This document shows positions 1-11,789 of a stretch of DNA of 64,000 nucleotides, piece after piece. A model generated the notes under the pieces. That model ran no database searches and was not told the DNA's origin. It saw nothing but the letters and a program-made list of their open reading frames with translations. Every line of letters begins with the position of its first letter. The stretch's first letter is position 1. The translations under genes and the position numbers were made by a program. Where the stretch lies: NCBI RefSeq assembly GCF_963924675.1, contig NC_089225.1:86153951-86217950 (forward strand). Reading direction: 5' to 3'. This stretch comes from Phocoena phocoena (taxonomy: Eukaryota > Chordata > Mammalia > Artiodactyla > Phocoenidae).

Positions 1-88
1 GTCTGGAGCCTGTGCTCCGCGACGGGAGAGGCCACACACAGTGAGAGGCCCACGTATCACACATTTAAAAAAAAAAAAAAAAAAAAAA
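1..88 (+). mobile_element. CHR-type cetacean SINE, 3' end (cut by window edge)
   Basis: GAGCCTGTGCTCCGCGACGG and GTGAGAGGCCCACGTATCAC followed by a poly(A) tail. The head lies left of the window. Confidence 0.93.
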
Positions 89-596
89 GCTACAGGTTGA
101 GTCCAGATCTGTTCCATATGTTTGTTCTCATTCTCCCTAGACTAGTGGCTACCAAAGGTATGTTCTTCTTGTGATGAAGAGCAGGAGCTGAAGTGTGTGA
201 ATTCAACCAGGTTAATGCAATGGGACCAGCATCCTATTGGCTGAAGCAAGTCATAGGGCCAAGCCCACGTCAAGTACCAAGAAAAATGCCCCACCCACCA
301 GGAGGCTACGGCGAGGATGTAGACATATAATACCAGTGTAGGAAATTTTAATTTTTGGAATCAATAATTCCATTTACTGTGATAGGTAGATAGGTGTTAT
401 GTGTGTGCATATGTCTATACATAGATACGTACACAGATTCTTAAAAACACAAAGAAATGAAGAGGAGTTCTGCATGGACAAGTAATGATAATAATCCATC
501 AACTGAGGAGTATGGTTGATCAACAGTGTACACCTAAGTTCCAAAAAACTAAACCAAAGCAAAACCAAAACAAACAACGCAAAACGGAACACTAAG
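89..596. other. No gene seen
   Basis: AT-rich, no domain or repeat assigned. The minus-strand ORF here is low in complexity and hydrophobic. Confidence 0.5.
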
Positions 597-975
597 TGAG
601 TAGAAAGTTCAGACTGAACATCAAGGGTGGTGCTGCAAAATATTCTAATTAGTCATCTCCATACTCATTATAGAGAACAATAGTACAAAGAGAATGTATT
701 ATCATCCTTATTTGGAACATGTAAATGTGCTGTTTATTTACAAAAATAAGTGGAATCCACACTGCTAAATAAGCTAGGATGTGGCTTTGTTCTAAGCAAC
801 GCAGCAACAGCGGGGAGAGTGTCTAAAGCTTTGGACCTCCAATATAAAGTGAGATGAGACCTGTTCTGACACCACTCTATTCTGGGCTGCTTAAGGTACC
901 AAAGCCAGCTCTTTGCTATTACATATACATTTAGCATATCAGAATGAAAAACAAACAAAGATTTTACATAGAGGC
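597..975. repeat. Copy A of a diverged direct repeat of about 390 bp
   Basis: Aligns along its whole length with 2518-2908. Shared blocks include GAGTAGAAAGTTC, CTTTATTTGGAAC in copy B (CTTATTTGGAACA in copy A), TATTCTGGGCTG and AGATTTTACATAG. No repeat family recognised. Confidence 0.7.
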
Positions 976-984
976 TGCTCATGA

Positions 985-1870
985 AAATCTGTTAATGGAA
1001 AAGAATTTGGTAGATATGACCTCATCTAAATTAAAGACTTCCATTACTGACAAATCAGCAAAATATTGTGAAAAAGATATTTACAAAAGAGACGTGGAAT
1101 TGGTATCTAGAATATATAAGAAACTTCACAAACAAATAAGAAAAAGAGAGCAAATTTAAAAGAAAAAAGTGGGCAATGGACATGTACAGGCAATTGACAG
1201 ATGGGGAAGTGGAAACAGCTACTATAGTATATGAAAGATATACATCCTCATTAGTAATCAGAGACATGCAAAATTTTAAAAATGAGATTATTTTCTACCT
1301 ACCAAATTCGCAAAAATTAGAAAGTGCTGACAAGGATGTGGGGAAATTTCACCCTCACTGGTGGTGAAGTGCAAACATTCTGTATAGCAATTTGAAAGTA
1401 CTTAATGAAGTAAAGTATGTATATACGCTTACAACTCAGAAGCTCCACTCTTGGGAATGAACTCTAGAGAATCTCTTGCTCAGAAATCCATAAGGAAACA
1501 TGATGATAGAGTATTGCTGTAGCATTATTTGTGGTACCAAAAAGTTGAAAGCAATCAAGTACCCTCTAGAGAATCTAAGTACCTGTTAGATAGCCACTAG
1601 GGAAATGAATAAGTAAAACGGGTTCTATGCAAGAGTCAGAAATGGTATACGCATCGGTATTGAGATAATCTGTAGGACTCAGAAGCAATGAACTGGATTT
1701 ATACAGAGAAAAATGTGTAGTTGTCAAAACACTCCTTCAAATGAAAAGTCAGAAAGAGAATGAGATGTATAGCACATTACCATTTATACAACTTTAAGAT
1801 GCATACAAAAATGACACCATAAAATCTTTCAAATAAACACAAACTAAATAAAAACATGGAAGGTGAATTA
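985..1870 (+). mobile_element. Ancient L1M ORF2 3' fragment
   Basis: Degraded ORF2 end: AAAAGTGGGCAATGGACATG, AGTAATCAGAGACATGCAAA, AAGGATGTGGGGAAATTTC and later CTCCACTCTTGGGAATGAAC. Many indels. It lies between the two copies of the 390-bp direct repeat. Confidence 0.75.
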
Positions 1871-2517
1871 GAAGAATCTATATAAAGACCCTTTTAAAAA
1901 GGTGTTGATGGGAGTGCTAGGGGTATTAGGGATGGAGACCAAGGCAGAAACAAAATAAGATGAAATAAAATAATAAAATAAAATAGGGGTCTTGCAAGAA
2001 TGATAGTGTTTCATGAGTTATCTCAATTCTGTCTACCTCAGATAACAAAGAAACAGCCATTTGGGTCCCTCTAACAATTCTCTCTACTTCTTGGAAAAGT
2101 GCTATGATCAGAAAGTATATTTTCAAGTTCTTAAAGAAGTCCAGCAGCAGAAAGCAAACTAGAATGGTAGAAAATAATGCCATTTATAGATTCTCTTGGC
2201 TAATTATTCATTTATATGCAGCAGTGGAACCGTGCTGGTCTAGAGAGAGATTCCGTTCGTTTTGAAACAAGTTTACAGCAAATGAGTGATTAAACAATGG
2301 CATTTGTGTAAATTAAATCATTTTCGCTTTGTTCCCACGCAGTGACCATCATTTGAGGACTAAACACCCGATCAAATAACTCTACGTATCTGACCAAATA
2401 GCTTATTACCAGGAAATGCGCAGGCTAGAAACGTTCCGACACAAGTTAGGCAGCTCCAAATCTCTCTCTGTCTTCTTTTAAACAAACAGAGACACCGAGA
2501 ATGGCATGAACCCCAAG
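1871..2517. other. No gene seen
   Basis: Contains an (AAAAT)n-like patch near 1960-1985. The rest (2190-2517) is unique sequence. Confidence 0.5.
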
Positions 2518-2908
2518 CGAGTAGAAAGTTCTGAGAGAACATAAAGGTGGCACCTCAAATAAGTTCAATTAGACTCTTCCTACTCATCATAGGGAACAAT
2601 TAGTGTAATGGGATTGCACTGCCCTCTTTATTTGGAACCTGTAACTGTGCTGTTTATTAATAAAGGTAAATGGGATCCATGCTGCAGAACAGTGCTATGG
2701 TGCGGATCTCTTCCAAGCAGATCTTCAACATGGGCAGGAAAGAGTCTCTCCAGCTCTGGAGCTCTAATATAAAGTAAGATGAGACCCTTTTTCATCTGGC
2801 TCCACGCTATTCTGGGCTGTTTAATGTACCAGTGCCAGCTCTTTGCCACTAGAAGTATCTTTAGCATATTGGAAGGAACACCAAAAGCAAGGATTTTACA
2901 TAGGAACT
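2518..2908. repeat. Copy B of a diverged direct repeat of about 390 bp
   Basis: Partner of 597-975 in the same orientation, about 1.9 kb away. The minus-strand reading frame over the middle is open in both copies (AKSW-WY-KQPRI shared), but length and composition do not make a convincing gene. Confidence 0.7.
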
Positions 2909-3884
2909 AATCAGATAATTACATGGGTATCCAAAAGCCAGACAGTAAGGGATAGTAAAAACAATATAATTAAATAACTTGACTGAGGGAGGAAGACTAA
3001 GGGAGAGGAGTGTCTGCCTCAGAGCCTGGTTGCTGAATACATTTTATCAAAGGAAGAAATCGAAAGGAGACGTTGATGCAGAAGCACATTCGCTCTAGAA
3101 GATGGACGGTCGTTAATAATCCCAAACCTCCCCCTTGACCCAGCGTTCTGTTTTCGGCGAGAACTCAAATCGTGATTCTAACTGAAAAGAGAACGGCAAG
3201 GAAGATGGGGGAGGAGTGAACATTTTCACCACATTCCAGGTCAATTCTTCCAATTCCCAAGGCTTGGGAATGACGGCCACAAGAAATTTAGGATCCTTAA
3301 GGATGGCATTCTATAAATACCGATTATTTTCAGTCAGCGTTCTTGCTGTCAATATAGCACTTCCATCTGCCACAGTCTTCCAGGCCATTTCTGAAGCTGC
3401 CCCAAATGATGCCTCCAAAGAGCTGGCCATCATTACTTCCAGGTCGCAGATGGCGAGGCTGAGAGGTTAAGTGAGTCGCCTCAGGACACACACTTCATTG
3501 TGAGGCATCAGGTGCCAGTGTGGGATTATCTCTGTGAGTTTCTGACTCTTTGTACCGCAGATAAATCTTTCCAGGGTAAAACACATCGTATGGCATCTGC
3601 TGTTTTGTACAGTATGAGAAACTCTCCTGAGCCGTGTAGACCTCTTGGGATGTCACATCTACCTGTAGGGGTACCCAGCAGGTGTTCATCTATGGCTCCC
3701 CTCGATAACACAGGTGTACATCATATTTATTCAGCAGCAAGAACAGGAGGCTCATTAGAAGAACAAGTGTTGAGTGGGCCCCAGACCTTCCAGGTCACTA
3801 TCGAGACTGAGACGCGTCGTAAGCAAACACATTGGTTCTTAAAAGGTGTCACTTAAGGAGAGGAATAAACCGCTTGTTCTCCTG
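2909..3884. other. No gene seen
   Basis: Unique sequence. Overlapping ORFs on both strands at 3495-3856 lack recognisable domains. Confidence 0.5.
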
Positions 3885-4012
3885 AGAGGGCAGCATGATA
3901 TGGATAGGAAGAGTGCAGCCTTGGAATTAGACTTGATTTGATTCTTGTCCTCCAACACTTACTAGCTGAGTCAACTTCAGCCTCACTTTCCTTGCCTGCA
4001 AAAGAGAGGAGG
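3885..4012 (+). mobile_element. MIR SINE fragment
   Basis: MIR core and tail: GAGTGCAGCCTTGGAATTAG, ACTTACTAGCTGAGTCAACT and CCTCACTTTCCTTGCCTGCA. The MaLR LTR follows directly. Confidence 0.65.
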
Positions 4013-4018
4013 GGGTAC

Positions 4019-4480
4019 TAGTGGGGCTATTGTATGTGCCCCCCAAACTCCTAACCTCCAGAACTTCCAAATGTGACTTTCCTTGAAAATCGGGTCTTGC
4101 GGATGTAGTCAAGCTAACATGAGATCATTAAGATGGGCTCTAATGCAACATGACTGATGTCCTTATAAAAAGAGGAAAGTTGGACACAGGGAGACATGTG
4201 CAGAGGGAAGACATGTGAAGGGACACAGAAGGAACACCATGTGAAGATGGGGGATTGGAGGAATGAATCTGCAAGCCAAGGAATGTCAAGGATTGCTGAG
4301 AACCACCAGATGCTAGGAAGAGGCAAGGAAGGATATTTCCCCTCCAGGTGTCTGAGGGAGCATGGCCCTCCCATAATCTTGATTTCAGACTTCCAGCCTC
4401 CAGAACTGTGAGACAATGAATTTCTCTGGTTCTAAGTGACCCAGTTGGTGGTACAGCAGCCATGGGAAATTAATTCATTG
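4019..4480 (+). mobile_element. MaLR-type LTR (MLT1/MST group)
   Basis: Recognisable blocks: GTGCCCCCCAAACTCCTAAC, TGATGTCCTTATAAAAAGAG, GACTTCCAGCCTCCAGAACT and GTGAGACAATGAATTTCTCT. The exact subfamily is uncertain. Confidence 0.75.
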
Positions 4481-5007
4481 TAAATACTAAAAGCAACTAC
4501 TTATGTAAAGTACATAGTAGGACCTCAATAAATTCAAGTCCCCTTCTTCAAAGAAAAGGATTTATACATTGGAATGCAGACAAATACTGCTCCCTTTCTC
4601 TCTGGAATTCCACTATGGTCTAACCACATGGCAGATGGATATTTGAGTCTGCTGAGAGCTGCCTTAAATTCTATAGATCAGTGCCAGAAATTATCTGGTT
4701 TCCTGGGAGGATTTCTGAGTTAGAAAGGACTGAGAGCCTAGCCAAAATTCCTAGGTCTGAACTGAAACAGGAAACTCCTGACTGGGACAGAAACTGCCAT
4801 TTATTGGGAAGAGCTAGGAAGCTTTTCTCCAAGGGGCACTGGGACATAGTATCAGGCCAAGCCTAACTCCTGCACCCTGGGGTTCCACCCACCCCGTAGC
4901 TTAGGGCCTTCAATACTCACCTGCAGGGTCAGCCCCGGTCAAGCTTCTCAAACTCTATAACACTTAAAAGAGCATCTGCTTTGAGGGGTGTTGGATGAAG
5001 TGGTTGA

Positions 5008-5170
5008 CTATGAACACTGGAGCCAGACTGCCTGCGTTGATCCCATCTCTGCTGCTTGCTGTGCATCTCTGGGCAAGTTACTCTCCAAGCCTCAGTTTCT
5101 TCCTCTGAAAAATGGGCATAATGATAATAGTACCCAACCCACAGGCTTATTGTGGGGATTAATTAACACA
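5008..5170 (+). mobile_element. MIR SINE
   Basis: Core TGGAGCCAGACTGCCTG, GGGCAAGTTACTCTCCAAGC and CTCAGTTTCTTCCTCTGAAA, then TTGTGGGGATTAATTAA. Confidence 0.85.
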
Positions 5171-5949
5171 ACCAAAGCATATGGATTGGTCCCCGCCCAC
5201 TCTCCAATCCTGGCAGCTGATTCCTAATTCAAGCCTGAAGCCCTTATCTTGCTAGCTTGCCTAGTATTTAGTTTCTTTAAAACCAAGACCCATACCAGAC
5301 TCTCTCTACAATCTCAAACCACTGTCATGGAAGGGAAGCCAGTGTGTGTGGCCCTGCTATCTCCCCAAAGACATCCACGATGCTGCCCACCTGCCAGGTT
5401 GTGCAAACGCTTTGAACTCTCTCCCGCTGGGCTCCACCTTCTCATGGTATCACATGATGACCCCCTGTGTTAACACTTCCAGTGATGGCAAACGGCTGGG
5501 CTACTACCTGCCACCTGACAGCCAGAATGGACTTGCTCCACGTCTCAGTAGCTGGAGCGTCCTTCAAAAATCTGCCCAGACACCCACAAGCAGGCTGGAT
5601 GCCTCCTGTTTGCTCTCACTTCCTGCAGTAAATGGAGTCATGTCTAAATGACAGACCGGATGTTTCCACACCCTGCCAAAATGGAATCTGCTCATTTTGA
5701 CCACAAAGCTGCTAAACATTAAAAATATGTGGTGACTACACAGGCACTTGACAATGTCTATTTAATGATGACAAACCCATCACACGCAAGACATCACATT
5801 TGATTGAACCAAATCATGAGATTAAGCAGAATTGGAAAGTCAACATTTGTCAGGCTTTATAAAAGCTTCTCTCATTTTGCAACAGTTATTCTAACTCTTC
5901 AATAAGTGGTATTTAGAAAAAACATCAACAACAACAAAATACCAAAGTC
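5171..5949. other. No gene seen
   Basis: Two overlapping plus-strand ORFs (5249-5651) without recognisable domains. Otherwise unassigned. Confidence 0.5.
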
Positions 5950-5965
5950 AAAAATTAAATCCTGG

Positions 5966-6174
5966 AGGGGCTTTCCTGGTGGCGCAGTGGTTGAGAGTCC
6001 GCCTGCCGATGCAGGGGACACAGGTTCATGACCCGGCCCGGGAAGATCCCACATGCTGCGGAGCGGCTGGGCCCGTGAGCCATGGCCGCTGAGCCTGCGC
6101 GTCCGGAGCCTGTGCTCCGCAACGGGAGAGGCCACAACAGTGAGAGGCCCGCGTACCGCAAAAAAAAAAAAAAA
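5966..6174 (+). mobile_element. CHR-type cetacean SINE, first of a tandem pair
   Basis: Full-length tRNA-derived SINE with GCTTTCCTGGTGGCGCAG at the head, GAGGCCCGCGTACCGC at the end and a poly(A) tail. The target AAAAATTAAATCCT is at 5950-5963 and again at about 6175-6188. Confidence 0.96.
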
Positions 6175-6188
6175 AAAAATTAAATCCT

Positions 6189-6410
6189 GGGCTTCCCTGG
6201 TGGCGCAGTGATTGAGAGTACGCCTGCTGATGCAGGGGACACGGGTTCACGCCCCGGTCCGGGGTGGGGTCCCACATGCCGCGGAGTGGCTGGGCCCGTG
6301 AGCCATGGCCGCTGAGCCTGCGCGTCCGGAGCCTGTGCTCCACAACGGGAGAGACCACAACAGTGAGAGGCCCGTGTACCACAAAAAAACAAAAACAAAA
6401 ACAACAACAA
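6189..6410 (+). mobile_element. CHR-type cetacean SINE, second of a tandem pair
   Basis: Second full-length copy in the same orientation, differing from the first at many positions. It is flanked by the same target sequence at about 6175-6188 and 6411-6424. The tail is A-rich with CAA interruptions. Confidence 0.96.
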
Positions 6411-6544
6411 AAAAATTAAATCCTTTTCTATTCTTCATTTCCTCAGGATGACTCTACCTATAAGGTATTAGTTAAGTTCTACAAACTGAAGAGCTGAAAG
6501 GGTAACTGATATAAGGAACACTTACGGAGCTAGCGAGGCTTGTT

Positions 6545-6765
6545 TAACATTTGTCAAGTACTAATTATGTTTCAAACTCTGTGCTAATTGCTTCGCACAA
6601 ATAATATGATTGCATCCTCAGAATACACTTGTAAATTGGGTACAAATGCTATGTTTGCTTTGTTTTTTAACAGATAAGGAAACTGAGGCACCAAAGATGT
6701 GAAATAACTTGAACAAGATTCAAAATCGACTTTAGCTGAAATCTGAACCTAGGTCCAAGTTCAGA
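6545..6765 (-). mobile_element. MIR SINE, reverse orientation
   Basis: CAGATAAGGAAACTGAGGCA and the ATCTGAACCTAGGTCC region are the reverse complement of the MIR core. Confidence 0.7.
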
Positions 6766-7649
6766 CCCCGTACGATGAAGTTGAAGAAATCAAACTCTTC
6801 TACACTCTTCCTTTTCCAGTTGGTTTTGGTTCCTACACCATGGCAGTGTCCAACTAAGCATGCTCCTTCCAAATGTATTCAGTAGCATTTGCTTGAGAGA
6901 GTCCCAGCCACAAACACTACCCTCATTGTCTCAGCATAATGCAAAGTCACTGTGGCCCTGGGCAGCAGAGGCAGGGAGTTCCTTTCCAGCTTCATTCACT
7001 AACCCTGGGAGAGGCTGGGCTGGGGAAAACACTAGAACCCAGTTCTCCCAGCCAGCAGCCAGCCTGGCTGGTGGACAGAGGTGGAAAGTGATTGGGATCT
7101 GTCTCAGGTGATGGTTCACCTCTGGCTGAGGGAGTCCCTGTAAGCCGATCTTTGGAGATTTCAAGTCCGTTGATGAAAATGGGAATGGAGGAGGGACCTT
7201 GGTAAAAATATTTAGGAATGTAGGCAGGAAATTGGTGGCAAAACTCTCCCCACCCCAGTCAAAGGAAATGGCTTTAGGAAGTTGAGTCTCTAGCCCTGTT
7301 CCTGTTTCCCCTTCATAAATCTACCCCTAAATAATCTTCAGGGAATTGGAGCGGTTGCTTTCTCCCTGGCAATGACGGGAATTCCAACTATACGCCAATT
7401 AGAATACACCCAGAGCTGCCAGTAAAATGTTTCACTGACTTCACTTTATTGGTTTCATAAAACAAGTGAAAGAAATCGGAGAAAGTCCAGAGCCTCACCA
7501 AGATGCAAGTCTCTTTCTGAAGCAGCTTGAAGCCTGCCCCGTAGGCCCCCCATCTCGCATCGCTTCCTCCACCGTGCTGCTTTTAGCTGCTGCCACCTGC
7601 GCAAGATCCTGTGGTGTCAGGATACCAGCTCACACACCCGAGCTGTAGT

Positions 7650-7762
7650 CCTTACTTCCTTGAATATTTGATCTGCGTCCTTGAAGGATTTACTTCCTTT
7701 CTCTGAGCCTCAGTTTCCTCCTTTGTCAGTTTCAGGTGATACTCCTTTTATAAGTATCTCTC
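7650..7762 (+). mobile_element. MIR SINE fragment
   Basis: TCTCTGAGCCTCAGTTTCCT landmark only. Confidence 0.45.
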
Positions 7763-8385
7763 AGGCATGGGTGTAGTTTTAGATCTTGGAGAGTGGGCCC
7801 TAAGAGATGCGAGGGATTGTCTTCATCCTCTCTCCCCTCCCCACGTTACACTTCTGTGTTGGTTTTCTCTCAGCGTTTCCAGTCTCGGCATAAATTATCC
7901 TTTTGCTCCTATTGACTCCTTACTGTCAGTGCTGCCTGTGTGTGTGTGTTTGTGAATGCACGTGCCCAGCATGTCTGTATCCTTGTCATTCTTTCTTTGT
8001 TCTTTCCCGAGGGTTCAGTGAGAGCAGAGAGTGGAATGGAATGTCCTTGACCACCTCCCTCCCCCTCGCCGGGAGGAGCAGGGCCACCTACTACCTCCCC
8101 TCTCCAGCCCCCTCCCCATCCTCACGAGTGCTGCCGATGAAATGAAAGCCGAGGAAGAGTGATTCGATTATTTGCCTGACCTTTGCCAGTGCCGGAACGT
8201 AGGGAGGTCCACGTGCTTTCCTCCAAATGCCCCTTTGCGGCCTTTCTGAACTTGTCCCCAAAGAAGCCCTCCTGTTCGAATCAGCCTCCGAGGACTGGAT
8301 GTTGTTCAAAGCCGAGCGGACCCGCCTCCCAGCACTCCTCTCCACCATCCCCCCTTTAAGCCGCATCGTGTTCACTACAGACAAC

Positions 8386-8402
8386 AATTACTGACAGTAA
8401 TT
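8386..8402. promoter_or_regulatory. Perfect 8-1-8 palindrome with homeodomain and TALE cores
   Basis: AATTACTG, one A, then CAGTAATT. It contains TAATT-type homeodomain cores on both arms and CTGACAG (MEIS/TGIF-type core) across the centre. It lies in a stretch (8100-8470) with no recognised repeat. Confidence 0.3.
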
Positions 8403-10483
8403 AGCTGCCCAGAATAACAAGGACGTTATCTTTGCCCAGCTTTACTCCAAAGGCACATGAGCAAACCTGACTGGGCTCAAGCACAGTTGAAGTACATTTG
8501 AAAATTCCCTTTTAGAATCCTGGGAAATATGACCCTTGCCCCTTCCTTATAACCTGTAGAGCCAATTTTCCTCTTTATTAGGTTGGGTTTTCGGGGTAGA
8601 GTACAAAGGGGTGGAGAGAAAACTTGTGTTTGAGAAAGCTGTCGCTCTGTCCATAATTTTTGACGTCTACCGCTTGACTAGAATGATTTTACCATACACC
8701 CTCTTTTTTATGCATCTCTTGGGTTACAATGCTTTAGGCGGCCTTGAAGTTGTCCATATCAAGGCAAAAGCAACAATCAAATGTGCAGCTAGAGAGGGGA
8801 AAGGGTGAGAAGTTAAGACTCTATTTAAACTGCTGGAGAGGTTGGGAAACCAACTTACCAAAATAGCAGTATCAAAAAAAAAATCTGAAAAACAAATTCA
8901 CCACCAAACAGTTTCTACCGCTCCATTTATTTCAACTAGTGTGGTATTAATAGAACACCTAACAGCAGGGAGTTGGAAAATAAATGTATTCTCACTCACA
9001 AGGGAATGACTAAATGATTCACAAATGCAAAAATAAATAAATGGCTCCCTATGAAAATCTGAAACTATATTACCCTGACTGAAACAACTAAGCATTTTAA
9101 CTGTAACCTAACATGTTAAATTCAATCAGTTTTATTTGAGGCCATAGATAGATCAAGCGATCAATCTCCATTATCCTGGATTTTTTTTTTTTATCTTCAC
9201 ACTGCTATTTTTCTTCCTATAAGACATTTCAGTTCATTTCCGTGAGCCTTCTTCAGTTTAATGGCTGATTCTCAGACCAAAATAAATAAATAAATAAATC
9301 CCTCTTACGCTAGAGGGAATAGGAACAATAGTACAATTAAAAAAATTTTTTTTTGAGAAGGGCAAGTCTTAATTCTATATAGTAAAGAGGAGAAGGGAGG
9401 ATGCAGTGTGAGAAAAAGGTAACAGGTAGATAAATAGTGCGTGTTATACCTTGTTTCAGATGTTATTTTAAATGTTAACAGGTGCTTCCTCCTGACACTA
9501 TAAAAAGATCAACTTTCTGTCTCCTTTGTAATTTGTGAACAGGTAGGCCCTGAGGACTTGAATGAGGTCATGCCAATTAACTCACCGATTCCTGCAATCA
9601 GAGTGATAATGACATCCTTAGCAACCGTCCCATCACTATGGTACCAGCCTGCTGCTCTAAAAGCCCTTTTCATTGGTGCTAGTTTGAAGTTAGGAGGCTG
9701 AAGCTGTGACCCTGAAAGCCACAGACTGAGAATTTACATTAACGCACCCCTCCATCTCACCCAGGGTCACGTCTCTCCTCTTTCAGAAGAGAAGTGAGAA
9801 AAAAAAAACTGTTCTCTGGTTCTAAAAGTTAAGGATTAGGGCTTTTCCCAAACACATTATAAATCACTGGTTGGCTCTTTGGAATCATCTCTTATTAAGA
9901 GAAGCTAATGAACTTCAGCTTTCAACCTTAGGCCAGCCCGATTACACTGAACACATGTATTCCTTGCATAAAAACTACTTGTTACTGGACTGCCTTTATC
10001 AATAAAGACTTTATCAGTTACTTCACAGGATAAGAATTGATACCCCAAATAAAAAACATTAGCAATATCTAAGCATTTCTTCCCCACAGTGCTTTAAAAT
10101 TTTTTAGTTCTCTGGAGATAAACTGAATACAAATAAATAAGAGAAGGAGAGAGACCAGGCATGTATAGTTAAAAAATGTCTTGGGTGGGCAAATTAATCT
10201 CAACAACCTTCTCCAGCTAGGAACATTGTCGTTTGAGCCAACATTCATTATTCTGAACCTCTCCTATATGCCGCTTGTTATATTAGGCATTTTGGGAAAT
10301 CCATAAAGATCTAAGACACTTTAGTGCGTCATTTCAAAGAACTTAAAATCTATGTGGGAAGAGAGAGAGGCATCTGAGCAATGACAACAAAATTCTGTTT
10401 GGGAAGAGAAGGCTTTAAGGTGTGAGATTTTCATGGCCATAAGACGCCTTAAAAGACCTCTGACAGTATAAATAATAAAAGAA

Positions 10484-10535
10484 AAGAAAGGAAGGAAGGA
10501 AGAAGGTGGGGACAAAGGAAAGAAAGAAGGAAGGA
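10484..10535. repeat. GAAG/GAAA purine-rich simple repeat
   Basis: Repeated GAAAG and GAAGG units. Confidence 0.85.
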
Positions 10536-10599
10536 GCCAAAAGCCTCAGAAGAAACCAGAGACTGGAGAACCACTAAACACACCAGGAGGGTAAAGAGA

Positions 10600-10835
10600 A
10601 AGCAGTTGTATGTACCCCAGGGCCTTTGCATTCACTGATCCTCTAGCTGGAATACTCCTTACTCAGGTCTTCACATGACTCATTCATTTTCATTTTCCTG
10701 TGAAAATATCTAACTTTGTGCTTTTTCATTGTTTCTATTCCCCTACTGGAACCAGAGATTCTGTCCATCCTAAAATAATGCTACCACAAGGTAGGTTCTC
10801 AACAAACTTACTGAATGAATGAATGAATAGAAAGA
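10600..10835 (+). mobile_element. L2 LINE, 3' end
   Basis: GGCCTTTGCATTCACTGATC, TAGCTGGAATACTCCTTACT, AGGTAGGTTCTCAACAAACT and a terminal (GAAT)n. Confidence 0.7.
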
Positions 10836-11573
10836 GTTAGTTTCAGGGTATGGAAATTGCATATTGGGGGAGACAGTGTCTGGTAAGAGCAATGGACAGC
10901 ATAACCGAAGTAAGGGCTGTGTTCTCAGACAGATTCCCCAAACATCGATGACAGTGTTGGGTAGGCCTATGACTTCAGAGATGATTTGCAGAGCTGACGT
11001 TATCTGTAATGTCAGCAGTTACCATATATTTCTCATTGGAGGATATCAATTCTCTGTTTTCCTAATTGATTCCAGTAACATAGATACCTGAGTGCTGTAT
11101 ACAGCTCACCGATTTCTGGGCAAACATTATTGAAGTGTCAATATTTGCTCTTCCTCCTAGAGCATCATTTTCAAAAAGACTGAAATTCGTTTGGGGACAC
11201 TTCTCTTATATTTAATGCATGGGGAGTGCCAATACAAACTAAATCTTCATTTTATTATTCTTTACCCTTGCTTTGATCACAGGGATGGCTTGACTTACCA
11301 GCCACCATGACTGTCCTTAGGCGGCTCCAGAACGGCTCCACTGATGCTGCTACCACCATTGATGCTATTGCCACCTCTTCTGATGATCCCTGCAGCTTAG
11401 AAAGAGAGAAAGTAGAGTGGCTTGGGCCGCAGATGGTCAAGGCTCTTGATCCTACTCTCTGGACTACTTTAGATATAGCAGCTGACTTTCCTGTCTGGCC
11501 TCTTGGTCCTCTGTCTTCAGAGTTAACCTGAGCCAACCTTTGGCCCAAAGTTCAGACTTAAAACACGACAAGG

Positions 11574-11775
11574 GGGGCTTCCCTGGCGGCGCAGTGGTTG
11601 AGAGTCCTCCTGCCGATGCAGGGGACACGGGTTCGTGCCCTGCTCCGGGAAGATCCCACATGCCGCGGAGCGGCTGGGCCTGTGAACCATGGCCGCTGAG
11701 CCTGCGCGTCCGGAGCCTGTGCTCCGCAACGGGAGAGGCCACAGCAGGAGAGGCCTGCGTAACGCAAAAAAAATA
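11574..11775 (+). mobile_element. CHR-type cetacean SINE
   Basis: Full-length copy with target duplications AAAACACGACAAGG (11560-11573) and AAAACACAACAAGG (11776-11789). Confidence 0.96.
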
Positions 11776-11789
11776 AAAACACAACAAGG

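Larger units (their letters stand above)
6766..10483. other. Mostly unassigned intergenic DNA
   Basis: Apart from the MIR trace at 7650-7762, an (AAAT)n patch near 9284 and the palindrome at 8386, I see no gene or repeat. Confidence 0.5.

Noticed and set aside
5899..6438. Several overlapping ORFs with repeated SGHGSRAQPLR-like translation (also at 11464-11876, 17571-17901, 19239-19679, 29028-29458, 32735-33046, 37575-37995)
   Set aside because: All are translations of GC-rich CHR SINEs in various frames, not genes.
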